This document shows positions 7,800 through 14,564 of a stretch of 15,167 nt of DNA, in pieces. Below the pieces are notes generated by a model. That model had not been told where the DNA came from. It ran no database searches and saw only the letters and a program-made list of their open reading frames with translations. This DNA is from Verrucomicrobiia bacterium (GTDB lineage Bacteria; Verrucomicrobiota; Verrucomicrobiia; Verrucomicrobiales; Akkermansiaceae): the NCBI GenBank assembly GCA_947460915.1, contig CANHKJ010000050.1, forward strand, positions 1 through 15,167, in the 5' to 3' direction. Positions within the stretch are counted from its first letter, which is position 1. Each line of letters begins with the position of its first letter. Made by a program: the position numbers and the translations under genes.

Positions 7800-7873
7800 A
7801 ATGATGAGATGGATTTCAGATCAAGGTAGTCGTCATATCCTAGATAACGAGAAACATTCCACGATGGAATTGA

Positions 7874-7891
7874 AGTGACAAATTCGTAAAA
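7874..7891 (-). promoter_or_regulatory. Weak Pho-box-like direct repeat upstream of the acyltransferase operon
   Basis: Read on the minus strand: TTTTACG-AATT-TGTCACT, two 7-base units with a 4-base spacer and an 11-base period. It matches the site upstream of pstS (TGTTACA-GAAT-TGTCACC on the plus strand) at 13 of 18 positions. The second unit is good and the first is poor, and it overlaps the U-tract of the preceding terminator. It lies 75 bases before the GNAT start. Tentative. Confidence 0.3.
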
Positions 7892-7923
7892 AAAGCCCTC
7901 GCACCACAAAGTAGTGCGAGGGC
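7888..7923 (-). terminator. Intrinsic terminator of the phosphatase gene
   Basis: A perfect 10-base stem, GCCCTCGCAC (7895-7904) and GTGCGAGGGC (7914-7923), has a 9-base loop. On the minus strand a run of seven Ts (7894-7888) follows. It begins 22 bases after the phosphatase stop and separates that gene from the acyltransferase operon. Confidence 0.92.
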
Positions 7924-7944
7924 GGCACATACATACGAGCAAAG

Positions 7945-10900
7945 TTATTCGGGGAGAATCAAGCGATAGAATTCTTTTGACTCTGTTTTCGGAAACGTAA
8001 GTTGCAGCGATCCAGCAGGCGCCCATTGATCGAGGCTTGTCGATTTTTCCACGGGCAAAGTAAGTGATACGTTTGCACCACTGGCTTGAACCAAGAGATT
8101 TCCAGTGCCACGCAAATCTTGGATGCTAGTTGCGGTGAAGAGATTATAAGCGCTGGGGTTCGCGGTCACATCCGTTTGACCTGCAGTTCTGGTGTCGGTG
8201 ACTGCAGCGCTGAGTGCGGTGTTACTAAGAATCAAGCTAGGGCTTTGACCAATCGCCAGCATCCCAGGTGAAAAGCGATTCAACGTGAGCGACTGCTCAG
8301 CCGAGTAAGGCAGAACCACATCGGCACGTGCGTTGGTGCGCTGGATTCGCAAATCTTGGGCCAGACTGGTATCAGCTGCGGTGTAAGCTTTTTCAGCAGT
8401 CGGATGCTTTGCAACAAGATACTGCGCAAGCACCGCTTGTTCACCGATCGAATTAGCAGGAAGATTGGCAACGGAAGTAAATGATGTTGCTTCATCGAGA
8501 ACCGGGCCGAGAGCATTATTATCTAACAGATATTGGAAATTATCACCGTTGACCTTCATCGGATAGCCATCACCATTGTCAGCAAGGAAATTCAGTGTGA
8601 CCATGCGGATCGTTGCTGGAGCGTTCGATACGAATGCCCCGTTTTGATAGATTGCAGCGGCGGGCAGTCCGTCTTCACCAATCAAGGAAATGCTCAGAAT
8701 ACGTTGGTTCGCTGGCAGCGCAGGATCCCAAGCAAATGCTACGCCTCCAACTTGAGGGAAGCGACCTTGGTTCGGATACGAAGCAACTCCGTGTTCGAGA
8801 ATGGCTTTTAATCCAACGGGATTGGTGACGAAGGTAATCAGCTTATTATTGAAACGTAGAGCATTTTCAATGTCGAGTAGCGAGACGCCACCTACTGGTT
8901 TGTTGACGGAAGGATTTGCTGGAGGCGGCAGCTTGGTAGCACTTCCACCATCGCTGGAAACAGCACCGATTTGTGCGCGAATACCACCACCATTTTTGAG
9001 TGACACGATTGGATCAGTGCCGCCGATGATTTTTCTCAAACCTGCTGTGTTTGCATCTGCGGTGATATTACCAAGGTTGGTTTCTTCACTGCGGACGAAT
9101 GCACGTTCACCTTCGAGATAGACATTGGTGATGCCGTAAACGGTGCCGTCTTTGGTATTGATTACACCTTGCACAGCATCCGTGATGGACTTGACAGCGG
9201 CTCCTTTGGTACCGGAGGCAAATGCGGTAGTTGCTAGGTCAATAGCAGGAACGCCCCATGCCGCAGCTACATTATCCGTGGTGCTTGCGTATGCACCATT
9301 GATCGGCGTTCTTGATGCAAGATTCGGTGTGATAATGTTTCCTGCTGCATCAAAATCGACAACTAAACGACCCAAGTACGTGAACTCGTTGTCCGTGTTT
9401 ACGATCACTGTTTTCTTGCCATCAAGGGCAGTGACTTGAATCGGATACGTATTCGCAAAGGTAGCACTGTGGCCAGAAAATGCGACGGCAGTATCGTCGG
9501 CATCGCCGAGTCTGGTGTTCGATCCGGCAGCGAGAATGACGTCCACACCTTGCAACTTCGTTGCGAGACTTTGCTCATTGGTGATTTGTTGCAAATGCGC
9601 CATCAAGACAATCTTGTTCACTCCTTCAGCAATCAGCTCGTTGACGTAAGGCTGGATTTGTGAGGCAAGTAGATTCATGTCATCGGCTTCACCATTGGCG
9701 CCAAGGCCTGTGGGGAAGCCTTTGACTTCAGTTCCGCTAGGTGATGAAATGGATTCGATCAATTGTGTCGTTACTCCGACCAAGCCAATTTTTTGTCCTC
9801 CTTTGGTGATGACCGCAGTAGGGACCAACTTGGTTTTGTTTGCCGATGCTTCGGGAATATTTGTGGTCGTTCCATCGAGCACAACATCCACGTAGCGTCC
9901 TAACGCAGCCGAGTCTGCGGAGTAATCGAGGTTCAACGAAATGTGCGGAAACTGCGCTCCTACCCATGCGCCATCATTGCGGATGGCATCGGTGAAAACT
10001 GCTGTGCTAAGATCCCATTCATGGTTGCCGATTGCCGAAGCCTCAACGCCAATCGCATTGTGGATGGCAATGTCTGGACGGGCGAAAGCTGTTTTTCCGA
10101 CCAAAGAAACGGCATTCAATGCTGGGTCTGTGCCTGCATTTAAGAAGGGGCTTGGGATGAAATTGTCACCACCTGCAAGGATCAGCGTGTTGGCAAAATC
10201 ATCGTCAAAGGCATCAACGAGAGCAGCGAGATTCGGCGCTGTCTGGGAGGCGAGCAAACCTGCTTCGGCATCAGCGAGATGAAGAAGTTGCAGGGTATAG
10301 TCCGCTTCTTTCACTTCGTAGGTCGTGAAGGTATTGCTCGTTTCATTCGTCACCAAAAGCAACGCGGTGCCTGTCGGTGAGTTCGCTGCGGAGACAAAAA
10401 CACTGCTCTCGGGATTGCGGTCGGTGCTGTTGCTAGCAAAGCCGGCAATTTCAACTTGTGCAGGATTGGTGATATCTGCTGCGATCACACTGCGCGCGCG
10501 CTCAAGGCAGATGAATGCATACGTGCGACCGTTGATCGAACCGATGGTCACGCCTTCGGGCTCGCTGCCCTTGTTGTCACTGCGTGTATCATCGAACGAA
10601 GGTGTGCCTAAGCCCATCACGGCACGATCTAACAAATCACCGCTATCATAGACCATCACCCCACTGCTATTGAGGATGGAAAATGACCGTCCACCATAGC
10701 TGAGCAGTTCATCAATGTCGCCATCGCTGTCGGTATCACCATTCATACCAGCAGTGCCGCAGATGACCAAGCGGCCGAGGCGTGAATTTGTTTTCAGCGC
10801 AACTTCATCGGAGAAAATTGTGTCGTCCAAATCCACAGCTCCGACTGTCGTCGTTTCTGGTGAGCTGAGAAAATCATTGCGGTCGTCACCTTCGTTCGCG

Positions 10901-11820
10901 ATGACATAATAGGTCTGCCCTGCACTCTCGAAAGATGCGATGGCATCAGGCATATACATTCCTTTGACAGGGTTTCCTTTGCGCAAAAGCGGCGCGATGC
11001 CCGTACCTGCGGCATTATCCCGATCACTAAAATCCGCGAAGAAGGTGCTGAAATCTTTATGCCCGAGTGGCACAATTGCGGTGAACAATGCGGTACTGAG
11101 GTCGAGCAAAGCAACGGAATTCGCTTCTTGTAGCGTGACCATCGCCTTAGTGCCATCGGCTGATATGCTGAGATATTCTGGTTCGAGATCTTCGCTCGCG
11201 GTAGCTCCAGGAACAAGTCTCACGCCTGCACTGCGCAGTGTTGTTTCCTGACCATTGTAGGAGGTGAAATCGACCGTGTTCACCGTAGCCGAAGCTACTC
11301 CCGATGAAAGATCAATGATGCTAACAGATCCATTGGCTTGTGTGGTACCTGGATCAAATTCTCCTTCGTTCGCGGTGAGCACCTTGGTGCCGTCTGGACT
11401 GAAGGTGAGATGGTCAGGTAATGAACCCACGACTACGGAACCGAGCAAGGAATAATCTACTGCGCTCAAGAATACAACCTTGCCGGGGTTGATCTTAAGT
11501 GCATCCGGCAGAGCGATTGCGATGACTGATCCATGCACCGCGACGCTGGTGATATCAGTCGTTGCGAAACTGTAAGGTGCAGCGGTCAGGTCAAGATTGG
11601 TGATCAATGCAGGAGCTGAGGGATTACTCAGATTGAGCACTTGCAAGCCTAATGACGATGTGACATAGGCGCGATCGTGAACGGGATCGAACGCAGAAAT
11701 TTCTGCGCCAGCAAGACTCAGCGAGCCCTTCATTTGGATATCGAGCGGAGCCGCATGCAGTGGCATGATTGTTGCCGCGAGGAACAATAGAGTTCGGATG
11801 TTTTTGTTAGAATTTTTCAT
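7945..11820 (-). CDS. Secreted beta-propeller plus 5'-nucleotidase/phosphatase
   Basis: A 1291-residue exported protein. ATG 11820 opens a clear signal peptide (MKNSNKNIRTLLFLAATIMP, then LHA); the frame runs 23 codons further upstream without family support. Residues about 25-505 form a seven-bladed-type propeller, as in 'choice-of-anchor I' proteins (repeats such as LTFSPDGTKVLTANEGEF and LSISADGTKAMVT). From about 508 a metallophosphoesterase of the 5'-nucleotidase family follows, with HLAD (H514, D517), GGDN (D552), GNHEWD (H600), MAHL (H742), and the C-terminal domain motif NGGGIR (from N943) with FLADNGDGYP. The usual GHxH loop is replaced by GSNTR (766-770). The last ~90 residues form a separate module ending SLDQW-x-FYRLILP, which may be a surface-attachment or sorting module (inference). 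The likely role is releasing phosphate from extracellular nucleotides or phosphoesters. It has its own terminator downstream. Confidence 0.88.
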   Translation of the reverse strand: MKNSNKNIRTLLFLAATIMPLHAAPLDIQMKGSLSLAGAEISAFDPVHDRAYVTSSLGLQVLNLSNPSAPALITNLDLTAAPYSFATTDITSVAVHGSVIAIALPDALKINPGKVVFLSAVDYSLLGSVVVGSLPDHLTFSPDGTKVLTANEGEFDPGTTQANGSVSIIDLSSGVASATVNTVDFTSYNGQETTLRSAGVRLVPGATASEDLEPEYLSISADGTKAMVTLQEANSVALLDLSTALFTAIVPLGHKDFSTFFADFSDRDNAAGTGIAPLLRKGNPVKGMYMPDAIASFESAGQTYYVIANEGDDRNDFLSSPETTTVGAVDLDDTIFSDEVALKTNSRLGRLVICGTAGMNGDTDSDGDIDELLSYGGRSFSILNSSGVMVYDSGDLLDRAVMGLGTPSFDDTRSDNKGSEPEGVTIGSINGRTYAFICLERARSVIAADITNPAQVEIAGFASNSTDRNPESSVFVSAANSPTGTALLLVTNETSNTFTTYEVKEADYTLQLLHLADAEAGLLASQTAPNLAALVDAFDDDFANTLILAGGDNFIPSPFLNAGTDPALNAVSLVGKTAFARPDIAIHNAIGVEASAIGNHEWDLSTAVFTDAIRNDGAWVGAQFPHISLNLDYSADSAALGRYVDVVLDGTTTNIPEASANKTKLVPTAVITKGGQKIGLVGVTTQLIESISSPSGTEVKGFPTGLGANGEADDMNLLASQIQPYVNELIAEGVNKIVLMAHLQQITNEQSLATKLQGVDVILAAGSNTRLGDADDTAVAFSGHSATFANTYPIQVTALDGKKTVIVNTDNEFTYLGRLVVDFDAAGNIITPNLASRTPINGAYASTTDNVAAAWGVPAIDLATTAFASGTKGAAVKSITDAVQGVINTKDGTVYGITNVYLEGERAFVRSEETNLGNITADANTAGLRKIIGGTDPIVSLKNGGGIRAQIGAVSSDGGSATKLPPPANPSVNKPVGGVSLLDIENALRFNNKLITFVTNPVGLKAILEHGVASYPNQGRFPQVGGVAFAWDPALPANQRILSISLIGEDGLPAAAIYQNGAFVSNAPATIRMVTLNFLADNGDGYPMKVNGDNFQYLLDNNALGPVLDEATSFTSVANLPANSIGEQAVLAQYLVAKHPTAEKAYTAADTSLAQDLRIQRTNARADVVLPYSAEQSLTLNRFSPGMLAIGQSPSLILSNTALSAAVTDTRTAGQTDVTANPSAYNLFTATSIQDLRGTGNLLVQASGANVSLTLPVEKSTSLDQWAPAGSLQLTFPKTESKEFYRLILPE

Positions 11821-11946
11821 AATGTTTTGCCGGAGGCAACGCATCAATGAAGTTAAGCAGCATCGGAAGCGACAATGCTCTTGTGGCAAAAAAGACAGTG
11901 ACGGAATTGCTACCTACGCGCTCTCTCGTCCGAGCAATTTCCGCGT

Positions 11947-11987
11947 ATTTTATCGCACCTGACTTTGAATGACGTCCAGCACGTCAT
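11947..11987 (-). promoter_or_regulatory. Candidate phosphatase promoter with 7-5-7 palindrome
   Basis: ATGACGT-CCAGC-ACGTCAT (11969-11987, plus strand) is a perfect inverted repeat. On the minus strand it is followed after 16 bases by TAAAAT (11952-11947), a 5-of-6 match to a -10 box, about 125 bases before the ATG. No good -35 is present, so the palindrome occupies the -35 position, as an activator site would. The plus strand also has seven Ts four bases after the palindrome (11992-11998), so a plus-strand terminator is an alternative, but no plus-strand gene precedes it. Confidence 0.4.
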
Positions 11988-12214
11988 AACATTTTTTTGA
12001 TTTATGATCATAGACGATGCCACTCTGCCTAACCAAGATTCATTTCCCAATCTTGTCAACTCGATGAGCCTCTCGCCCATGGTGATGGTATCAGGCCAAT
12101 TCATTCGCATTACTTTGCACCGACTTGAGTTGAGGGAAAGCATGCTCGGCGCTGAAGAATGTTTTGACGATTGGGAAACGGAGTATGCATTTGGTTGAGT
12201 AAATCAGCTCAACA
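11988..12214. other. Gene-free spacer between the pstS terminator and the phosphatase promoter
   Basis: No gene is supported on either strand. The only structure noticed is a perfect 7-base inverted repeat, CAAGATT (12034-12040) and AATCTTG (12049-12055), with an 8-base loop and no U-tract. With the phosphatase leader (11821-11946), the whole gene-free stretch from the pstS terminator to the phosphatase ATG is about 390 bases. Confidence 0.5.
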
Positions 12215-12249
12215 CAAAAAACACCGCAGGGGATACCTGCGGTGTTTTG
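12215..12249 (-). terminator. Intrinsic terminator of pstS
   Basis: The stem ACACCGCAGG (12221-12230) and CCTGCGGTGT (12236-12245) is perfect over 10 bases with a 5-base loop. It is flanked by A-tracts and T-tracts, so on the minus strand the hairpin is followed by six Ts. It begins about 26 bases after the pstS stop. The symmetry would also let it stop plus-strand transcription. Confidence 0.92.
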
Positions 12250-12274
12250 CTACTACGAAGATATGCTTCAAAAA

Positions 12275-13078
12275 TTATTTGATGCGGATGAAACCTGTGC
12301 TTTGCACAACGTTTTGTCCAGCAGGGGAAAGCACGAAGTTCATAAATGCTTGAGCTTCTGCTGTCGGCTTATCGGGCATGTAAAGATAGCACTGACGAGC
12401 GTATTCATACTTGCGTTCGTTAGAGGCAATCGGTTGCACACCGTTGATGTTGACAGCTTTGACTCCGCGTGTTGTCGCATAGGCAAGACCGACATATCCA
12501 ATGCCACCTTTGTTCTTGGCAACTTCCTGAGCGATTTGCTCATTGCCTGCCATCTTCAGAGAGCTGGTAGGATAATCACGACCACCCATGGCGAGTTTCT
12601 GCCAGTCCTTGTATGTGCCCGAAGAAGTATTGCGGGTGTAGATCGAGATGGGTCCGGGAGTGCCACCAATTTCTGACCAATCTTTGATTTGACCTGTGAA
12701 GATCTTTGCTACTTGAGCTTTGGTAAGATTGGACACGGGTGAGTTTTTGTTGACGATCACGCAAAGCATATCGTGGCAGATTGGATACTCCTTGATGTAG
12801 ATACCTTTCGTTTTGCAAAAGGTGCGCTCTTCGTCTTTCACCTTGCGGGAAGACATGCCGATTTGTGCAGTCTTGTTCGCAAGAGCTGGAAATGCGGTGG
12901 TGGAACCCTCTGCGGCGATCTCAAACTTGACGCCTTTGTTACCAGCAGCGCGGAATTTTTCCGCAAGTTGAGGAACAAGCTTAGCGCCGAGGGTATCGCT
13001 ACCTTTGAGGCTGAGAGTTTGCGATGAAGCCATGGCTGTGAAGACAGCGCCGAGCAATAGTGTGGATACAAATTTCAT
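12275..13078 (-). CDS. pstS: PstS-type periplasmic phosphate-binding protein
   Basis: A 267-residue exported substrate-binding protein. The signal peptide is MKFVSTLLLGAVFTAMAS, cleaved near residue 18-20. The mature protein begins with LSLKGSDTLG, and the phosphate-contacting loops are visible: KGSDT (25-29), EGSTTAFPAL (57-66), and TRNTSSGTY (148-156). MSSRKV (75-80) is also characteristic of the PstS-like family. There are four cysteines (88, 101, 106, 230), unusual for a PstS and possibly forming disulfides in the periplasm. It would capture orthophosphate and pass it to an ABC transporter, but pstC, pstA and pstB are not in the window. It lies 70 bases after the porin, has its own terminator, and a Pho-box-like repeat precedes it. 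Another oxyanion (for example sulfate or tungstate) is possible but less likely. Confidence 0.9.
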   Translation of the reverse strand: MKFVSTLLLGAVFTAMASSQTLSLKGSDTLGAKLVPQLAEKFRAAGNKGVKFEIAAEGSTTAFPALANKTAQIGMSSRKVKDEERTFCKTKGIYIKEYPICHDMLCVIVNKNSPVSNLTKAQVAKIFTGQIKDWSEIGGTPGPISIYTRNTSSGTYKDWQKLAMGGRDYPTSSLKMAGNEQIAQEVAKNKGGIGYVGLAYATTRGVKAVNINGVQPIASNERKYEYARQCYLYMPDKPTAEAQAFMNFVLSPAGQNVVQSTGFIRIK

Positions 13079-13093
13079 AATGTGTCTTTTAAT

Positions 13094-13109
13094 TACTATG
13101 TTTATAGTA
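13094..13109. repeat. Palindrome TACTATGTTTATAGTA at the pstS promoter
   Basis: TACTAT and ATAGTA are perfect 6-base reverse complements around GTTT. On the minus strand the site reads TACTATAAACATAGTA and contains the best -10 candidates for pstS (TACTAT or TATAAA), 16-31 bases upstream of the ATG. It could be a regulator site overlapping the -10, or simply a start-site sequence with chance symmetry. Confidence 0.4.
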
Positions 13110-13127
13110 TTTGGTAAATGATTGAAT

Positions 13128-13145
13128 TGTTACAGAATTGTCACC
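13128..13145 (-). promoter_or_regulatory. Pho-box-like direct repeat upstream of pstS
   Basis: Plus-strand reading: TGTTACA-GAAT-TGTCACC, two 7-base units with a 4-base spacer and an 11-base period, the geometry of PhoB boxes. The minus-strand reading GGTGACA-ATTC-TGTAACA matches the porin site at 13 of 18 positions. It sits 50-67 bases upstream of the pstS ATG, between the porin stop and the probable -10, where an activator would bind. Confidence 0.55.
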
Positions 13146-13147
13146 GA

Positions 13148-14407
13148 TTAGAACGAGAAGCGCAAGCCCCCCATTGCCGTGTAGCCGTCATAGTCACCGC
13201 CGCCGGTGTTACCCTCTAGTGTGGAGTATTCGATTCCACCCATGAGCTTGAGTTTGTGGCCGTAGATGTAATAGCTCAGGCCAAGGTAGGTGGACATGTA
13301 GCTATCGCCTTTCTTGTCGCCCATGCTTGGTGCGAGACCTTCGTAGCGGCTTGGCAAGGTAAGATCGTTGGCGTCATCGCTGGTAGCGACTTGGAAACGT
13401 CCCACAAGTTGCAGACCGTCATAAATGAAATAGGAAGGAATGATTGTGAAACCCATCACATCAGATTGACTGCCTTGACCATCAGCAAATAGTGCTTCCG
13501 TTACTAGACCAAAGCGGCCTTGGGAGATATCGTTGGTGATAGCAAACGAGTCACTGAAGTTAGGGGATTTCAAACGTGTTGTCGAAGCTGTGCTAGTATG
13601 ATTACCTTCGAAATTGGGCTCCGTATTGTGCATGTAGTGCACGCTGGCTACAGCACTATCAACGCCGAGTGCAGCTGAATAATCGTAGCCGACTTTGCCT
13701 AGGAAGATCAAGCCACCGTCACGGTCAGTGAACTCCTGATTACGCTCATTACCATAGAAACCAGCTTCATAGAGCCAATTTTCGCCAATTCCTTTTCCAC
13801 TTGTCCAAACACCGGTTAGCTCACCGGGGAATAGCATGTTGGAAAGCATTCCACGCTCAATGGTGATGATTTCCTTGGAGGAAATTTCTTGTTCACGAGA
13901 GAATTTCACCTTTGTTTTACCAACCGAAAGGTTGAATGTGTCCGAGGGTGCATAGGTCAAATAGAGATCGTAAATACCGTGATACAGATCTGGTTGCAAA
14001 TTTGGATCAATGTCGATTTGACCTTCCAATTTGTAGTTGTTTAACCACTTAGATTTGAATCCGAGACGAGCACGGCGAATATCGAGATCATCACCCCACA
14101 TGCTTTCGTCATTGCGCTGAGATGCATCAAAATGTCCGGTGTCAGCATGACCGTCGGCACCTTGAAGTTGCAAGCGTCCTTGAACAGCGAATTCTTGAAG
14201 AATCGGATTGTTATCATTCTTGTAGAGAGTGAATGCGGACCACGTGCGGTCCATAGTCGTTTCACCAGTTAATTTGCCCAGCAGTAGACCGGTCGCAGAA
14301 CTAGTGGAAACGCTCTCCGTAGAGATATCGGTCATTGGTATTTCTTCGGCGTTCGCCCATGTCAAAAGGCCCAGGGCGATGGCGGTTTTTGTAATTTGTC
14401 TTCTCAT
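13148..14407 (-). CDS. OprO/OprP-type phosphate-selective outer-membrane porin
   Basis: A 419-residue porin of the Porin_O_P family, expected to pass phosphate or polyphosphate across the outer membrane. ATG 14407 opens a signal peptide, MRRQITKTAIALGLLTWANA, cleaved before EEIP. An earlier GTG at 14491 is in frame, but its extra 28 residues do not look like part of the protein and contain two adjacent cysteines. The family hallmark LDIRRARLGFKSKW lies near residue 105-118. Alternating hydrophobic beta-strands continue to the C-terminal aromatic residue (LRFSF), the signal for the outer-membrane assembly machinery. Anion selectivity rests on basic residues in the pore that cannot be placed without alignment. 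A Pho-box-like repeat lies about 95 bases upstream. No terminator separates it from pstS, so read-through is likely. Confidence 0.88.
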   Translation of the reverse strand: MRRQITKTAIALGLLTWANAEEIPMTDISTESVSTSSATGLLLGKLTGETTMDRTWSAFTLYKNDNNPILQEFAVQGRLQLQGADGHADTGHFDASQRNDESMWGDDLDIRRARLGFKSKWLNNYKLEGQIDIDPNLQPDLYHGIYDLYLTYAPSDTFNLSVGKTKVKFSREQEISSKEIITIERGMLSNMLFPGELTGVWTSGKGIGENWLYEAGFYGNERNQEFTDRDGGLIFLGKVGYDYSAALGVDSAVASVHYMHNTEPNFEGNHTSTASTTRLKSPNFSDSFAITNDISQGRFGLVTEALFADGQGSQSDVMGFTIIPSYFIYDGLQLVGRFQVATSDDANDLTLPSRYEGLAPSMGDKKGDSYMSTYLGLSYYIYGHKLKLMGGIEYSTLEGNTGGGDYDGYTAMGGLRFSF

Positions 14408-14470
14408 GGTGTGTAGTGATTGTTCGTGTGACGACTTCGTTTCATCGGCGCAACACGAAAATACATATAC

Positions 14471-14517
14471 TGTCACATAAGTGCCGCCCACAGATCATTT
14501 GTGACATTGTTGTCACA
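14471..14517 (-). promoter_or_regulatory. Pho-box-like palindrome and extra half-site upstream of the porin
   Basis: TGTGACA-TTGT-TGTCACA (14500-14517) is at once a perfect 7-base inverted repeat and a direct repeat with an 11-base period, differing from exact duplication at one base. A third copy, TGTCACA, lies at 14471-14477. The site is shared in sequence and spacing with the one upstream of pstS. The minus-strand stretch TATATGTATTTT (about 14457-14468) is an AT-rich -10 candidate. It sits 60-110 bases upstream of the porin ATG. Confidence 0.6.
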
Positions 14518-14564
14518 TTGGCTCATTTGCCTAGCTGACTACTTAGACAGCAATGGTGTTTGTT

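Noticed and set aside
7945..8220. PEP-CTERM or LPxTG sorting signal at the phosphatase C-terminus
   Set aside because: There is no terminal hydrophobic helix followed by basic residues; the end is a beta-rich module.
11821..11889. A 23-codon upstream extension of the phosphatase
   Set aside because: It would place a cysteine-rich stretch before an otherwise ideal signal peptide; ATG 11820 is the natural start.
11969..11998. Plus-strand intrinsic terminator (palindrome followed by seven Ts)
   Set aside because: No plus-strand gene precedes it, and the stem is only 7 bases; an operator for the minus-strand phosphatase fits better, though the terminator reading is not excluded.
12004..12198. 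Short plus-strand frame of 64 codons in the pstS-phosphatase spacer
   Set aside because: No ribosome-binding site, no recognisable motif and unremarkable composition; it looks like a chance frame in non-coding DNA.
14408..14491. A GTG start for the porin at 14491
   Set aside because: It would put 28 residues before the signal peptide and would lie inside the probable promoter region.
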